A stretch of 64,000 nt of DNA from Lentisphaerae bacterium GWF2_44_16 (GTDB lineage: Bacteria; Verrucomicrobiota; Lentisphaeria; Victivallales; GWF2-45-14): assembly GCA_001803225.1 (NCBI GenBank), contig MHBF01000078.1, forward strand, positions 1 through 64,000. Direction: 5' to 3'. The position numbers and the translations under genes are program-made. How positions within the stretch are numbered: position 1 is the first letter of the stretch; the number at the start of each line of letters is the position of its first letter. The notes under the pieces were generated by a model that saw nothing but the letters and a program-made list of their open reading frames with translations, was not told where the DNA came from and searched no databases. This document shows, piece by piece, positions 19,101 through 27,784 of the stretch.

Positions 19101-19248
19101 CCGCGGAAACGACTATGACCGGAAAATCGACGTTCGGCAAGTCGCTTACCGGAAGAAGCGGATAAGACATAAGGCCGAATATGATTACCCCGATAGTAAG
19201 CAGGGTCGTCATTACAGGCCTTACTATGAATATTTTGGAAAGGTTCAT
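16141..19248 (-). CDS. RND-family efflux transporter (inner-membrane pump)
   Basis: 1035 residues, normal length for HAE1 pumps of the AcrB/MdtB type. Visible features are TM1 (MTTLLTIGVIIFGLM), the first periplasmic porter domain, TM4 with the proton-relay aspartates (GFVVDDAIVMLEN), a second periplasmic domain and TM10 with the relay lysine (GIVKKNGIMMIDFA). The pump exchanges protons for drugs or toxic compounds, working with the adaptor encoded just upstream and an outer-membrane channel, which is not encoded here. The adaptor gene ends 25 bases upstream on the same strand. Confidence 0.95.
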   Translation of the reverse strand: MNLSKIFIVRPVMTTLLTIGVIIFGLMSYPLLPVSDLPNVDFPVIVVSAGLPGASPETMATAVATPLEKQFSTISGLDMMTSTSALGTTLITLQFNLDKSIDAAAQDVQSAISQTLKQMPSDMPSPPSYKKVNPGDQPVIYLALFSETLPMSKLDYYAQTLMSQRLATLKGVAQVQIFGSMKYAVRIRLDPKLMSSWQIGIDEVQTAIQNANVNLPTGALNGRYQSFTIQADGQLFNAERYKPIIVAYRDNAPIRLRDIAEVYDSVEEDKAQAWYCTSKKQQTAIVLGVQRQPGTNTVEVADEVKKLLPVLRSQLPAAISLEVIFDRSEPIKESVFDVEFTMVLTLFLVVFVIFLFLRNFRATVIPSMTLPMSIIGTFVVMYLLGYSLDNLSLMALTLSIGFVVDDAIVMLENIFRHVEMGKSVYQAALDGSAEIAFTILSMTISLSAVFIPVLFMGGVVGRLFREFGVVIAVSVLVSGIVSLSLTPMLASRFLKASQVHELEGDQGMDKKHLAGYLKFYDWTLRWTIQRWVTVMLFLVAVLILTGYLFVIIPKGFLPSEDRNSLFAQTECAQGVSFDAMKEHQQAAAAVVQNNPDVEAFMSRAGVGGLSSTGNTGFMFMRLKPRSERKLSADQILQDLRKKFYEIPGIRVFIQNMPSIQIGGRMTKGQYQYTLQSSDTAALYEFSKKIEKEMSNMPEIEDVNSDLQISNPQVNLEINREKASMLHITAAQIENALYSAFGPRKISTIYAAEDQYSVLLELKAEFKMDRESLSTIYVRSQKGDLVPLTDIADIKYATGPLTVNHSGQLPSVTISFNLKPGASLGQAVSAIEKRFNSEMPSSISAIFQGTAQAFQSSMKGMLLLLICTVFVIYIVLGILYESFIHPITILTALPFAGLGALLSLLVCNTELSLYAYIGIIMLVGIVKKNGIMMIDFAIEAQKEEGKTAKEAIIEACLIRFRPIMMTTAAAIMAGIPVAIGWGGGGEARRPLGITLVGGLIFSQLLTLYVTPVFYVCMERLREFCARKKKTSGTVAG

Positions 19249-19273
19249 GGCGGGTCAGTATTTCCTTTATCCT

Positions 19274-20434
19274 TTATGGATGATTAAGCTTAAGCACGCT
19301 TTCATCTTTGATCGTCACTTTAGCACCGGGAGACAGCCTGAGGTGCCCATCCGTTACCACTGTATCCCCGGCGTTGATGCCGGATTTTAATATGCTAAGT
19401 TTTCCAACGCTCCGTTCTACTTGTACAGGCTTGACTGCTACTGTTTTATCTGGTTTTACGACAAAAACATAATTTCCGTCCTGTCCCGATTGTACCGCAT
19501 GAGATGGCATTACCAGACATTTTTTTTCAACGGTGAGCGTAAAGAACACATTCACATACTGCCCCGGCCATAGCCGCTCTTCACTGTTATCAAAAGTGGC
19601 TTTGAGCCTTATTGTACCATTGGAAATATTGATATTATTATCCACAAATGAAAGCTCGCCCCGTTCAACAACTTCAGTTCCGGGCACTGAAGCTTCAACC
19701 AGCAATTTTCCCGTTTTCATGTATTTCTGGATAATCGGAAGATAAAATTGCGGCACCGAAAAGGAAACGTATATAGGTTTTATCTGAACAACTTTCAGTA
19801 TATTGGCATCATTGGCTTTTACGATGGTACCTTCATAAATAAGTATGTCTCCGGTACAGCCGTCCACAGGGGATTTTATCGTGCAGTATTCCAAGTCAAG
19901 CTTTGCCTTGTCGACGTTTGCCCTCAACGCTTCGATAGCGGCGCGGAGCGCGTTCGCCTGGGCCTTTATTTTTCTCATCTCGTCCTCAGCCGTCACACTG
20001 CTTTTGAAAAGTTTCTCTTTCAGTTCAGCCTGCCTTATCATGTCATTCCCAAGGTATTCATCCTTTGTCATATTCGCCTGTATTTGTCTCAGCGCGGCTT
20101 CAAACGGACGCGGGTCTATGCTCACAAGCACATCACCTTTTTTTACATGCTGTCCGGGCTTGAAATGAATCTTGCTTATCGGTCCCGTTATCATAGCTTT
20201 CACCTGAACTTCCGAATATGCTTCAACATTTCCGAATGTATTTATCTGAAGAGGCATATCCTGATAGGCCGCAACCGCAACCATTACAGGTATCGGCGGC
20301 AAAACATTTTTAGCGCCTGATTTTTTAGGACATCCGGACAGAAACAGTACCGATGCCAGCAGAAAGAGAATACAGAATAAACCCGTTTTCTCTGCCGGTT
20401 TTGAATAAAAATTTGAAATTACATGTAAAAACAT
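19274..20434 (-). CDS. RND efflux periplasmic adaptor (membrane fusion lipoprotein)
   Basis: About 386 residues. The N-terminus has a hydrophobic stretch ending in the lipobox LSGC, so it is probably lipid-anchored to the inner membrane. The usual adaptor order follows: beta-barrel start (PPIPVMVAVA), lipoyl half-motif (GPISKIHFKPGQHVKKGDVLVSID), a coiled-coil hairpin, the second lipoyl half (LEYCTIKSPVDGCTGDI), beta-barrel and membrane-proximal domain. ATG at 20434 is preferred over the GTG nine bases upstream because AGGTGA acts as the ribosome binding site. First gene of the two-gene efflux operon. Confidence 0.93.
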   Translation of the reverse strand: MFLHVISNFYSKPAEKTGLFCILFLLASVLFLSGCPKKSGAKNVLPPIPVMVAVAAYQDMPLQINTFGNVEAYSEVQVKAMITGPISKIHFKPGQHVKKGDVLVSIDPRPFEAALRQIQANMTKDEYLGNDMIRQAELKEKLFKSSVTAEDEMRKIKAQANALRAAIEALRANVDKAKLDLEYCTIKSPVDGCTGDILIYEGTIVKANDANILKVVQIKPIYVSFSVPQFYLPIIQKYMKTGKLLVEASVPGTEVVERGELSFVDNNINISNGTIRLKATFDNSEERLWPGQYVNVFFTLTVEKKCLVMPSHAVQSGQDGNYVFVVKPDKTVAVKPVQVERSVGKLSILKSGINAGDTVVTDGHLRLSPGAKVTIKDESVLKLNHP

Positions 20435-20451
20435 TTTTTTCACCTGAAAGA

Positions 20452-20505
20452 ATAAAAAAATACCGAAGCGGCTTTATAAAAGGATTTCATCCCTTTCTCA
20501 AAGCC
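20452..20505 (-). promoter_or_regulatory. Hairpin plus T-run in the leader of the efflux operon (possible attenuator)
   Basis: On the minus strand GGCTTT (20505-20500) pairs with AAAGCC (20475-20470), with an inner AAGG(G)AT/ATCCTT stem between. A seven-base T run follows at 20460-20454, directly before the adaptor's ribosome binding site. The gap between stem and T run (about nine bases) is longer than in a standard terminator, so function is uncertain. Confidence 0.35.
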
Positions 20506-20677
20506 TTTTAAGCTACTTTCTCCTGACTTGTTTTCAAGAGGGAAAAGCTGATTATTCTTATATATATCTTCAAACATAAAACCTCAGCCGGTTAAGGACG
20601 GCTGTTAGAAATATTGGGGCCGGCGGCTTTCTTTTCGGGCAAAATACAATATATTAAGATACAAATGGAGCTGGAAA

Positions 20678-21499
20678 ATGCAGAAATTTTCACTGGGTAA
20701 AAATAAAACAATAAAAGTCCGGTCTCTTTTCATCGCTGAACATATTGATATCAGAGCGATGGAAATAACAGGGCACATCGCCTCTTCTCCCCTTACTCTC
20801 AAACTTGGAGAAAACGGCTGTGTGATACTTTTCCGTTACGGGGCCCTTGTTTTTTTCAATACGGACCCCATAGACGAGATGAAATGCCTTACAGGTTTGA
20901 AGCCGCTCCTGGAAGAACCCTTCGCTTCGCCGAAGGTCGAGGAAGTTGAAATCACCGTATCGGACGAATCTGACGAAGGAGTGAGGGCCGACACTATTTT
21001 TATTAAAGATTTTTCCATTGAAAGGCTTCAGCTCATAGCCGAAATACTTTCAAAAACAGTGGTGCTGGAATATTACGAAACAAGTGTTTCCCGGAGTTTT
21101 GATTCCATTGAACCCATTGCTATAGGACTGAAAGAGACAGGCCGTTGCGGACACGAGGCAAAAGACCTCCTTAGGCACATAGGCGAATCCCTTCTGAGCA
21201 TGCACAAAATGATAGGCCGCGTTCAGATAAGCGAAAAGCCCGATGTCCTCTGGGAGCATCCTAAACTTGAACGTCTTTACGTGCGCCTTCAGGAGGAATA
21301 TGAACTCAGGGAACGGCATCTCGCCGTAGATCAGAAGCTTGAGCTGATATCCAGAACTGCCGAAACAGTTCTCGACTTGCTTGAGCATAAGCACAGCAGT
21401 CGTCTGGAATGGTATATTATAATACTCATCGTCTTTGAGATTATCCTGTCTCTCTATGATATGTTCCTGCATCCGGTGATAATGAAGATGCTTTACTGA
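20678..21499 (+). CDS. RMD1/YagE-family (DUF155) protein
   Basis: 273 residues. The central block FRYGALVFFN, the acidic strand, FIKDFSIERLQLIAEILSKTVVLEYYE, then SLLSMHKMIGRV and a C-terminal coiled region with HSSRLEWYIIILIVFEIILSLYDMF match the RMD1/Sif2/YagE family. The C-terminal hydrophobic stretch is likely a membrane anchor. Fungal and mitochondrial members support organelle function; the bacterial role is unknown. The ATG is preceded by GGAGCTGG. It is divergent from the efflux operon and 23 bases upstream of a methyltransferase gene on the same strand. Confidence 0.8.
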   Translation: MQKFSLGKNKTIKVRSLFIAEHIDIRAMEITGHIASSPLTLKLGENGCVILFRYGALVFFNTDPIDEMKCLTGLKPLLEEPFASPKVEEVEITVSDESDEGVRADTIFIKDFSIERLQLIAEILSKTVVLEYYETSVSRSFDSIEPIAIGLKETGRCGHEAKDLLRHIGESLLSMHKMIGRVQISEKPDVLWEHPKLERLYVRLQEEYELRERHLAVDQKLELISRTAETVLDLLEHKHSSRLEWYIIILIVFEIILSLYDMFLHPVIMKMLY

Positions 21500-21522
21500 C
21501 AAAAAAGTAAAAAGAGGTAAAA

Positions 21523-22365
21523 ATGAAAGAAGCAGAGGCCAAACTGCTGGATTTGAAGGAAAAATTTGAAAAGTATTACGGGTTTCAGGATGTTGATATT
21601 TTCGGGAACACGGTTTTAAAGGACATGCTTTATCCGACCTTGCCGGTCAGGGAATATGATAATTTTTTCAAGTGGTGTAATATAATACAGCTCCTTCTGG
21701 TCAATAAATTTGTCAACATAAAAGGTTACAGAATACTTGATGCTGGATGCGGCAACGGGCAGGATTTGAGAAAATTCATTGAACTTGGCGCGAAATCTTC
21801 AAACTGCTATGGGATTGATTTCGCCGAAAACGCGATTGATTTCGCAAGAGAGAATTCACCATCCGGCGTAACTTATAAGGCCGCCAATTTTGACGAAACT
21901 GGATTTGAAGATGATTTTTTTGATATAGTCGTTTCGTTCAATACGATAGTGAACTTTAAGGACGATGAGTATCTCAAAAAGATTAATGATGAATTCAGGC
22001 GGATTATTAAAGGCAACGGAATGCTCCTGCTGATTTGCGCGATAAGCGCGGACGCTCAGAATAAAGAAGGTTTCATAAAGATCCCCGTCAGAATTTTCAC
22101 ACTTGATGAAGTGCAAAGACTTTTTCCTGATTTCACGCTGAGGAATGTCCTTAACGGAAGCGCCAATATCCCGATGCCTTCCGGAGGCACGATAAATGCC
22201 GGAAGCAACACGATAGATTTAAAAGCTTTCAGCAACCTTTACAGCAGTCTTCACGGCAACAATGATTACAGGGCGTTTTATGTTGAAGGCGCCGTAAAGC
22301 ATTTGTGTTCCGGTCTCGGCATTATGGACAGCTCCGCCAAATTAATGGCTTTTTCCGCAAAGTGA
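21523..22365 (+). CDS. Class I SAM-dependent methyltransferase
   Basis: 280 residues. The Rossmann-type SAM-binding motif I is ILDAGCGNGQDL near residue 75, post-I acidic residue in CYGIDFAENAI, then motif II region DDFFDIVVSFNTIVNF and a C-terminal beta-part. The substrate is not identifiable; Methyltransf_11/25-type enzymes act on small molecules or lipids. AGAGG lies six bases before the ATG. It is probably co-transcribed with the RMD1-like gene. It ends 11 bases before the convergent end of the 1098-residue secreted protein, with no terminator visible between. Confidence 0.82.
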   Translation: MKEAEAKLLDLKEKFEKYYGFQDVDIFGNTVLKDMLYPTLPVREYDNFFKWCNIIQLLLVNKFVNIKGYRILDAGCGNGQDLRKFIELGAKSSNCYGIDFAENAIDFARENSPSGVTYKAANFDETGFEDDFFDIVVSFNTIVNFKDDEYLKKINDEFRRIIKGNGMLLLICAISADAQNKEGFIKIPVRIFTLDEVQRLFPDFTLRNVLNGSANIPMPSGGTINAGSNTIDLKAFSNLYSSLHGNNDYRAFYVEGAVKHLCSGLGIMDSSAKLMAFSAK

Positions 22366-22376
22366 AAAATCAAGCC

Positions 22377-25300
22377 TTATTCAGACCATAATTTTTCATA
22401 GTTTATTTTGCCGTGCCAATCCAGAGCGGCCCTTATGTCGCTGAGTTTCTTCGTCCATTCCAGAGGGAATTTCCAACGGGCGCTTTGAATTTCCTGAAAT
22501 GTTTTTGGGTATTTATTGGTCATATATAAAAACATGTCGATACTTATCGGTTCAGCGACTGAAGAATTGTAAGGAATTTCAAAATATTTCGGATCAAAAA
22601 AGTCGTCCGTTGCATTGGACCATATATCTTTGTATGGACGCATGATTTCCGGCAACGGGGTCATTACAAAAGAACCGTAAGCGTTTAAGTCTGCATATCC
22701 CTTGATTATATTCTGAGAAAAACCCGCAAACTCGTTGAATTCCACATAATGGATATTGCGGCTTCTCTCAACAAATTCCATTTCGTTGCTTTCAGTATGA
22801 GAGGCGGGCCATGGACGATTTTGTCTTAAATATTTATTGGCATTCAGGGCTGCCTGCATTCCGACTAATTGCATTACGGAAAAATAGGCGGCTTTGTCTC
22901 TTAAAACACGGTCTCCCATAATCTGCGCCATTCGTGCCATGGCTGACGCGCCTGCATGTATTATGCCGCTTTCCTGCAAACCGTTTCCAACTCTGATACC
23001 GCTGAATGTGTCCCATGAAATGCAGACCGCCCAGTCATGGCTGTTGGGAATCAGATTGAAAAACATGTTTATCTTTTCCCAATTGTTCTTTATGAAATCA
23101 TCCTGTTTAAACGCATATGCATAGTGCCATGCGGTGTACAATCTCAGAGACTCCCAGCATACTGAATCTATCGCGTGCTCGTTTTGGTTCGGTGTGTATG
23201 ATGAAAGCTTCTTTCCCGACATCGGGCTGGTCAGCGTGAAAGTAAGACCATTCTTTTGTACTATTGGCAGGAGTTTTGATTGAAAAGAGGGTTCCGGTTT
23301 TCCTTCGAGAAAGAGATATTTTTCCATTTCATCTTTCAGCATCTTGAAAACCTTTTCTTTCAATTCCGGCGTCAGGTACTGCATCCCCAGAATGATGTTG
23401 GATATCTCCGGTTCCGCGTTTCCCGGTACGTATTTCTCATGATAAATCATCCATTCCCACGGGTGTACGGAAAGCTTTTTCAGATTCTTGCTGTAGATTT
23501 CTTTCAGTTCCTTTCGTAGAGGAAGAGTTTCCGGCTGAGTGCCGTGTATGATGCTCCTGGCTTCATTGCTGAAATGCAACATTTTTTCAATTGATATCAG
23601 AGCACTTTCCTTGTTTAATATCGCGGTGTACGGGCCGTGCAAAGTCGCCATCTCAAGGTCTGTGATTTTGTCGTTTACTGTAATTGGGATATTGCCTGAA
23701 GATGACGCAAGGGGCAGGGCAGGGGGAAGCGGCGCTATTTTCAGGGGAACTGTATTCCATTCGTTGTTTATTGTCTGATACTCGAACTGATCCTTCAGTA
23801 TTACTCTGTCATTCGGATAATCTATACTGAAACTGCGTTTGACTTCAACGGGAGAGGACATCAGTACTTTTGACCAGAAGGAACATCTTTCCGTTATAGC
23901 TTCAGGTATTTTTTTGCTCCACGACTCTGTTTCAGATGGAGGCAGGAGCTTTACTCCGAAAAGCGGCATGCCGGATAAATTGCCTGCCTCCTTGTTGAAT
24001 GTGAATGTCAGCGCGTTATCATTTATGCTTATGCTCTGCGTTTTTTTCTCCAGTGCGAAAAGCCACGGCATATCGAATTCGCTCCAATTCTCAGAGCCGT
24101 TGAACCAGGTCAGTATCCAGTTTGAAGACATATCGGAACCATCTATGGCATCTCCTTTTTTGATAACTTTGAGATTATTTTTTTTATCCATATAAGCGAT
24201 ATGAGAGGGTAAGCCTATCTTCCATTGAGAAATATTTTGAAAGATATTAATCGAATTAGCGTCAGTGCGTAAGTTCCATGCCGGAGAAAGACTGCTTATT
24301 CTAAATTCCAGTTTTTTCCCGTCTTCGAAACTATAAGTCCATGTTCTTCCCGACCATGAGCTCCGGGTAACTTCGGCAGAAACTTTCTTGCTTTTCCCGA
24401 TTGAAATGTGTCCCAGCATCCAGGCATCATTGAAACCGTCATATTCCCTGCCTTTTGCCGCGAGGTAATAGTCTGGTTTGTGAAGGACTTTCGGCGATGG
24501 CCTTACATTATTAATAAAGACCAGCGGCGAGGGTTCAATGTCCGCGCAAAAAACTGAAAAGGTCAATGAACCTCTTGCGTCAGGCACTGACATTGAATTT
24601 TTCAAAACATCATCTTTGGTGACGCGCGGACCGAAAGTCCCGACAGAATCTTTTATTTCTTGTATGTTTTTAGCGGGTAATGTGAGTTTTTCATCAGTTG
24701 GAACGGTGTATTTGTCTGCCGCTGCGATGGTGAACGGTATTTTCTGTTCTGAGAGTATACTGTCAGCAGTTTTTAATATCAAATCACAAAAGTATTTACC
24801 TTCTTTTTCCGCTTTCAATTCGACAGGTTTGAATTCCGTCCATCGCAATGATTGCAGCTGGCATGACAGTTTTTGGGATTGTAATATTTTTCCGTCCGCC
24901 GAAAACATTTTTACTTCCAGAGAGGCCGGAATATTGTTTTTATCAGAAGGCATGTATGCGAATTCAGGAGCTACTGCTATATATTGGCCGGGCTGATATC
25001 TGTTAAGGTGGGTATTGTTTGTTATAAGACTGGCAAGCGAATTTCCCCCTTTGATTTTAAGTTGGAAACCGCTGATGACTTTGTTTTCAACAATATATAT
25101 TTTCGGAATCCCTGAATACATTCCTCCCGCGTATCCTGTGTGTATCCTGACTGCAATCAGATTTTCCTTTCCTGCCTTGAACGGGGATTTGTCTGAAGGC
25201 ACATAGTATTTGCGTGCTACCCAGCTGCTGCCGGGGATAGGCTGTGCCGGAGGGCAGGTACCGTACGAACCCAACAACACGCCGTTGACATATACCTCGT

Positions 25301-25664
25301 CAAAATTTGAAATATAACCAAGATTTATTATTAAACCTTTTGACGCAAAATTTTCAGGAAGAACAAAATGATTTCTATACCAGCAGAAACCTGATTTGAA
25401 GCCTTGAGTGAAAATAGAGGAATTTATTTTCACGGGTTTCCATTTTGAATCATCATAGTCATTTTTTGCGTATTTTAAATTATCTCCCTCTTTTATTTTC
25501 CACCCGTCAACGGGCAGTTGAAGGGAAATCCCCTCCTTGTATTTTGCCGTCATCTTTTCCATCTGTGAAACCGGACGGCTTTCGTTTTGGGCATAGCTTC
25601 CCATTTGCATTGCCGCGCCCAGAAACAGTACGGATAATAACTCTATTCGCCTGAAGAAAAACAT
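22377..25664 (-). CDS. Large secreted protein with GH2-like jelly-roll domain (putative glycoside hydrolase)
   Basis: About 1095 residues with a signal peptide (LLSVLFLGAAMQMGSYA). Residues ~50-190 match a galactose-binding/GH2 sugar-binding jelly roll: WYRNHFVLPENF, INLGYISNFDEVYVNGVLLG, ENLIAVRIH. A long beta-rich middle (330-700) and an alpha-helical C-terminal region (about 790-1090, with SVCWESLRLYTAWHYAYAF) follow, suggesting an (alpha/alpha) barrel. No catalytic motif can be named, so the activity is inferred from neighbours and fold. ATG at 25664 is chosen because AAGGAG precedes it; an upstream GTG overlaps that site. Third gene of the FAD oxidoreductase-pseudopilin operon. Confidence 0.55.
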   Translation of the reverse strand: MFFFRRIELLSVLFLGAAMQMGSYAQNESRPVSQMEKMTAKYKEGISLQLPVDGWKIKEGDNLKYAKNDYDDSKWKPVKINSSIFTQGFKSGFCWYRNHFVLPENFASKGLIINLGYISNFDEVYVNGVLLGSYGTCPPAQPIPGSSWVARKYYVPSDKSPFKAGKENLIAVRIHTGYAGGMYSGIPKIYIVENKVISGFQLKIKGGNSLASLITNNTHLNRYQPGQYIAVAPEFAYMPSDKNNIPASLEVKMFSADGKILQSQKLSCQLQSLRWTEFKPVELKAEKEGKYFCDLILKTADSILSEQKIPFTIAAADKYTVPTDEKLTLPAKNIQEIKDSVGTFGPRVTKDDVLKNSMSVPDARGSLTFSVFCADIEPSPLVFINNVRPSPKVLHKPDYYLAAKGREYDGFNDAWMLGHISIGKSKKVSAEVTRSSWSGRTWTYSFEDGKKLEFRISSLSPAWNLRTDANSINIFQNISQWKIGLPSHIAYMDKKNNLKVIKKGDAIDGSDMSSNWILTWFNGSENWSEFDMPWLFALEKKTQSISINDNALTFTFNKEAGNLSGMPLFGVKLLPPSETESWSKKIPEAITERCSFWSKVLMSSPVEVKRSFSIDYPNDRVILKDQFEYQTINNEWNTVPLKIAPLPPALPLASSSGNIPITVNDKITDLEMATLHGPYTAILNKESALISIEKMLHFSNEARSIIHGTQPETLPLRKELKEIYSKNLKKLSVHPWEWMIYHEKYVPGNAEPEISNIILGMQYLTPELKEKVFKMLKDEMEKYLFLEGKPEPSFQSKLLPIVQKNGLTFTLTSPMSGKKLSSYTPNQNEHAIDSVCWESLRLYTAWHYAYAFKQDDFIKNNWEKINMFFNLIPNSHDWAVCISWDTFSGIRVGNGLQESGIIHAGASAMARMAQIMGDRVLRDKAAYFSVMQLVGMQAALNANKYLRQNRPWPASHTESNEMEFVERSRNIHYVEFNEFAGFSQNIIKGYADLNAYGSFVMTPLPEIMRPYKDIWSNATDDFFDPKYFEIPYNSSVAEPISIDMFLYMTNKYPKTFQEIQSARWKFPLEWTKKLSDIRAALDWHGKINYEKLWSE

Positions 25665-25682
25665 TTTGCCCACTCCTTATAA

Positions 25683-26357
25683 TTAATTGTTTGGTATTAT
25701 CATGCTGTTGTTAATGTCTTTGAATTTAACGATTGCCACGTGTCCGTCACCAAAGAGACAGTTTGCCGCTGAATTGTGATGAAAGCCCATGCGGTCATCT
25801 TCTATTAGCGGGTAGGGGCTACCGGTCGCGCAGGCAAAGGCCCGATATACGGAAATTATTGAAGAATCACCATACGATATTATGGCGCTTGGAGTCTGTA
25901 TCATATTAATTTTCTTCTGTACGAAGCCTGCCCATGACAATACCGGATGGAGATTTGCGTTTGCGCTGTAATCAAAATAAGAATTGCTCCCCTGCCACGT
26001 ATTCAGGGGGCAGTTAAGGACATTCCGGTTGTTCCATTTAATAAATTCGCTGTAGGACTGTTTGTTCGTTACCAGTATATCAGAAATCACTCCGGTATAG
26101 CTTAATACATTTATATTGGCGCTGTTGGTGGATGCGGAAAGCCATCCGTCATAATCATTGATGTAGGTATTGAGCGCCAATCCTATCTGTTTGAGATTGT
26201 TTTTGCATACCATTGATTTGGTAAGATTTCTTGCCTGCTGGAGCGCGGGAAGGAGCATCGCGGCCAGTATAGCTATGATTGAAATCACTATCAGGAGCTC
26301 GATGAGAGTAAAGTGCAATAAGTTCCTGAAAATCTTCTTATCATGTTTTCTCTTCAC
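25683..26357 (-). CDS. Prepilin-type pseudopilin with H-X9-DG motif (GTG start)
   Basis: About 224 residues. A charged leader of some 16 residues is followed by [21 protein letters not shown], the prepilin motif with glutamate 5 and a long hydrophobic helix, then the [23 protein letters not shown] helix. The C-terminus has [12 protein letters not shown], an exact H-X9-DG motif. A GTG at 26357 is chosen because AAAAAAGGAG lies five bases upstream; the frame continues upstream to an ATG at 26450, but that overlaps the FAD oxidoreductase gene by 74 bases without a ribosome binding site. It is followed after nine bases by the 1095-residue secreted protein. Confidence 0.88.
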   Translation of the reverse strand: MKRKHDKKIFRNLLHFTLIELLIVISIIAILAAMLLPALQQARNLTKSMVCKNNLKQIGLALNTYINDYDGWLSASTNSANINVLSYTGVISDILVTNKQSYSEFIKWNNRNVLNCPLNTWQGSNSYFDYSANANLHPVLSWAGFVQKKINMIQTPSAIISYGDSSIISVYRAFACATGSPYPLIEDDRMGFHHNSAANCLFGDGHVAIVKFKDINNSMIIPNN

Positions 26358-26376
26358 TTGTGCTCCTTTTTTAGTT

Positions 26377-27687
26377 TCAATCCTGAAAATTCGGCAGATA
26401 TGCTCCAAGCTCCTTAAGTTTCTTCTGCAAAAGCTTTGTGTCAATGTCATGTGCCGTTTTTTTGCCGTTTGTTTGCGCGAGTATTGACGCGGCGGTTCCG
26501 GCGGCCTGTCCGGTAATGAAGCAGCCGGGCATGACCCTTATGGAGCTCTGCATATAACGGTCCGTGCTTATGCAGCGCCCGGCGACAAGGGCATTGTCCA
26601 GGTCTTTTGGCACCAACGCCCTGTAGGGGATGCCGTAATTTTCGCCCTGTTTATGGCGGAACCCTGTAATTTCCTCACGGAAATGCTGGTATGAGGCAAT
26701 GTCATTTTTATTGGGATGAATATCGACGGGATACGAGAATCTGCCTATCTCGTCATCAAAGGAGGCGCGTTTTTTAAAGTCGTCAAGGGTCATCTCATAA
26801 TCTCCTTTTATGCGGCGTGTTTCGCGGATGCCGAGCAGAGAACCGCTTGAGACCAGTGTCATATTTTCATATCCTTTAAGGTATTCCTTGTAATACCGTT
26901 CAAATTCAGGCAGGATTTTTCGTCCCCTTAGGAGTCCTTTTGTGATGGATTCATCATCCGTGCCATCCAAATCATACACATGTCCAATGTTCGCACCGGC
27001 GACACCGTGCCCGAAAGACGCCATCCCCGGAACATGCCTGTCGGGAATAGAGAAAACTCCGTCCGCAAAAGCCTTTTCAAGCATTTTGTGATGATCGGCG
27101 GAGCGGTTTTTCCAGTCAACATTGCACCATAGACTGCAAAGAGTCCCTGGCATCAATGTGGCGTCCGCATCTCCTTTTTCAAAAGCTGCCCCGGCCATCG
27201 CCGCAAGGTCTCCGTCTCCGGTACAATCTATGAACACTTTTGCCTTTACTGCGAAAATCCCGTTTTTCGAATTGCATATTGCAAGAGAAATATTTTTTTC
27301 GTCTCTCTGGACATCTATCAGTTGGGTATGAAAATTAAATAAAACCCCTGCTGCCGTTATGAGCTCATCATAAACCCTTTTCAGCAGTTCCGCGTTTATG
27401 GCCGGAGTCTTTCCCAGTTCATATCCCATTTTGTCAAAAATTTCTTTTCCGATGCCCCCGGCAAGAAAATTGATGCCGTCGGTGAAATTGCAGAACCACG
27501 GCACCAACCCGGCTGTTCCCATGCCGCCGAAACAGGAATGTCCCTCCGCCAGAAAAACACTGCCCCCCTGTCTTGCCGCCGCGATTGCCGCCGCCGCTCC
27601 GGCTGGGCCTCCGCCCGCTATAAATACATCTGTCTCATATCTGAGAGGAATTTCGCGGCTGAATGATATCTTTCTTGCTGTGTTCAT
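26377..27687 (-). CDS. FAD-dependent oxidoreductase (FAD_oxidored family)
   Basis: About 436 residues. The N-terminal dinucleotide-binding motif is [20 protein letters not shown], followed by [12 protein letters not shown], the second FAD block [16 protein letters not shown] and the C-terminal [17 protein letters not shown] and [16 protein letters not shown] segments. This family is common in PVC carbohydrate clusters and often acts on unknown, possibly exported, substrates. No signal peptide is seen here. The start at 27687 is preferred since the longer frame's extra 25 residues are lysine-rich and unlike the family. First gene of the cassette; promoter at 27722-27749. Confidence 0.85.
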   Translation of the reverse strand: MNTARKISFSREIPLRYETDVFIAGGGPAGAAAAIAAARQGGSVFLAEGHSCFGGMGTAGLVPWFCNFTDGINFLAGGIGKEIFDKMGYELGKTPAINAELLKRVYDELITAAGVLFNFHTQLIDVQRDEKNISLAICNSKNGIFAVKAKVFIDCTGDGDLAAMAGAAFEKGDADATLMPGTLCSLWCNVDWKNRSADHHKMLEKAFADGVFSIPDRHVPGMASFGHGVAGANIGHVYDLDGTDDESITKGLLRGRKILPEFERYYKEYLKGYENMTLVSSGSLLGIRETRRIKGDYEMTLDDFKKRASFDDEIGRFSYPVDIHPNKNDIASYQHFREEITGFRHKQGENYGIPYRALVPKDLDNALVAGRCISTDRYMQSSIRVMPGCFITGQAAGTAASILAQTNGKKTAHDIDTKLLQKKLKELGAYLPNFQD

Positions 27688-27721
27688 TTTTTTAATCCAT
27701 TTCTGTTGTTCTTTGTTTATA

Positions 27722-27749
27722 ATTATACTTGATTTTTTTTTAATGACAA
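27722..27749 (-). promoter_or_regulatory. Sigma-70-type promoter for the FAD oxidoreductase cassette
   Basis: On the minus strand TTGTCA (27749-27744), a 16-base A-rich spacer and TATAAT (27727-27722). It faces away from the divergent PocR-AraC gene starting at 27785, so the regulator probably acts in this 97-base gap. Confidence 0.55.
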
Positions 27750-27784
27750 TGTACTTTTTCACTATTGTTATGTATTAATCTATT

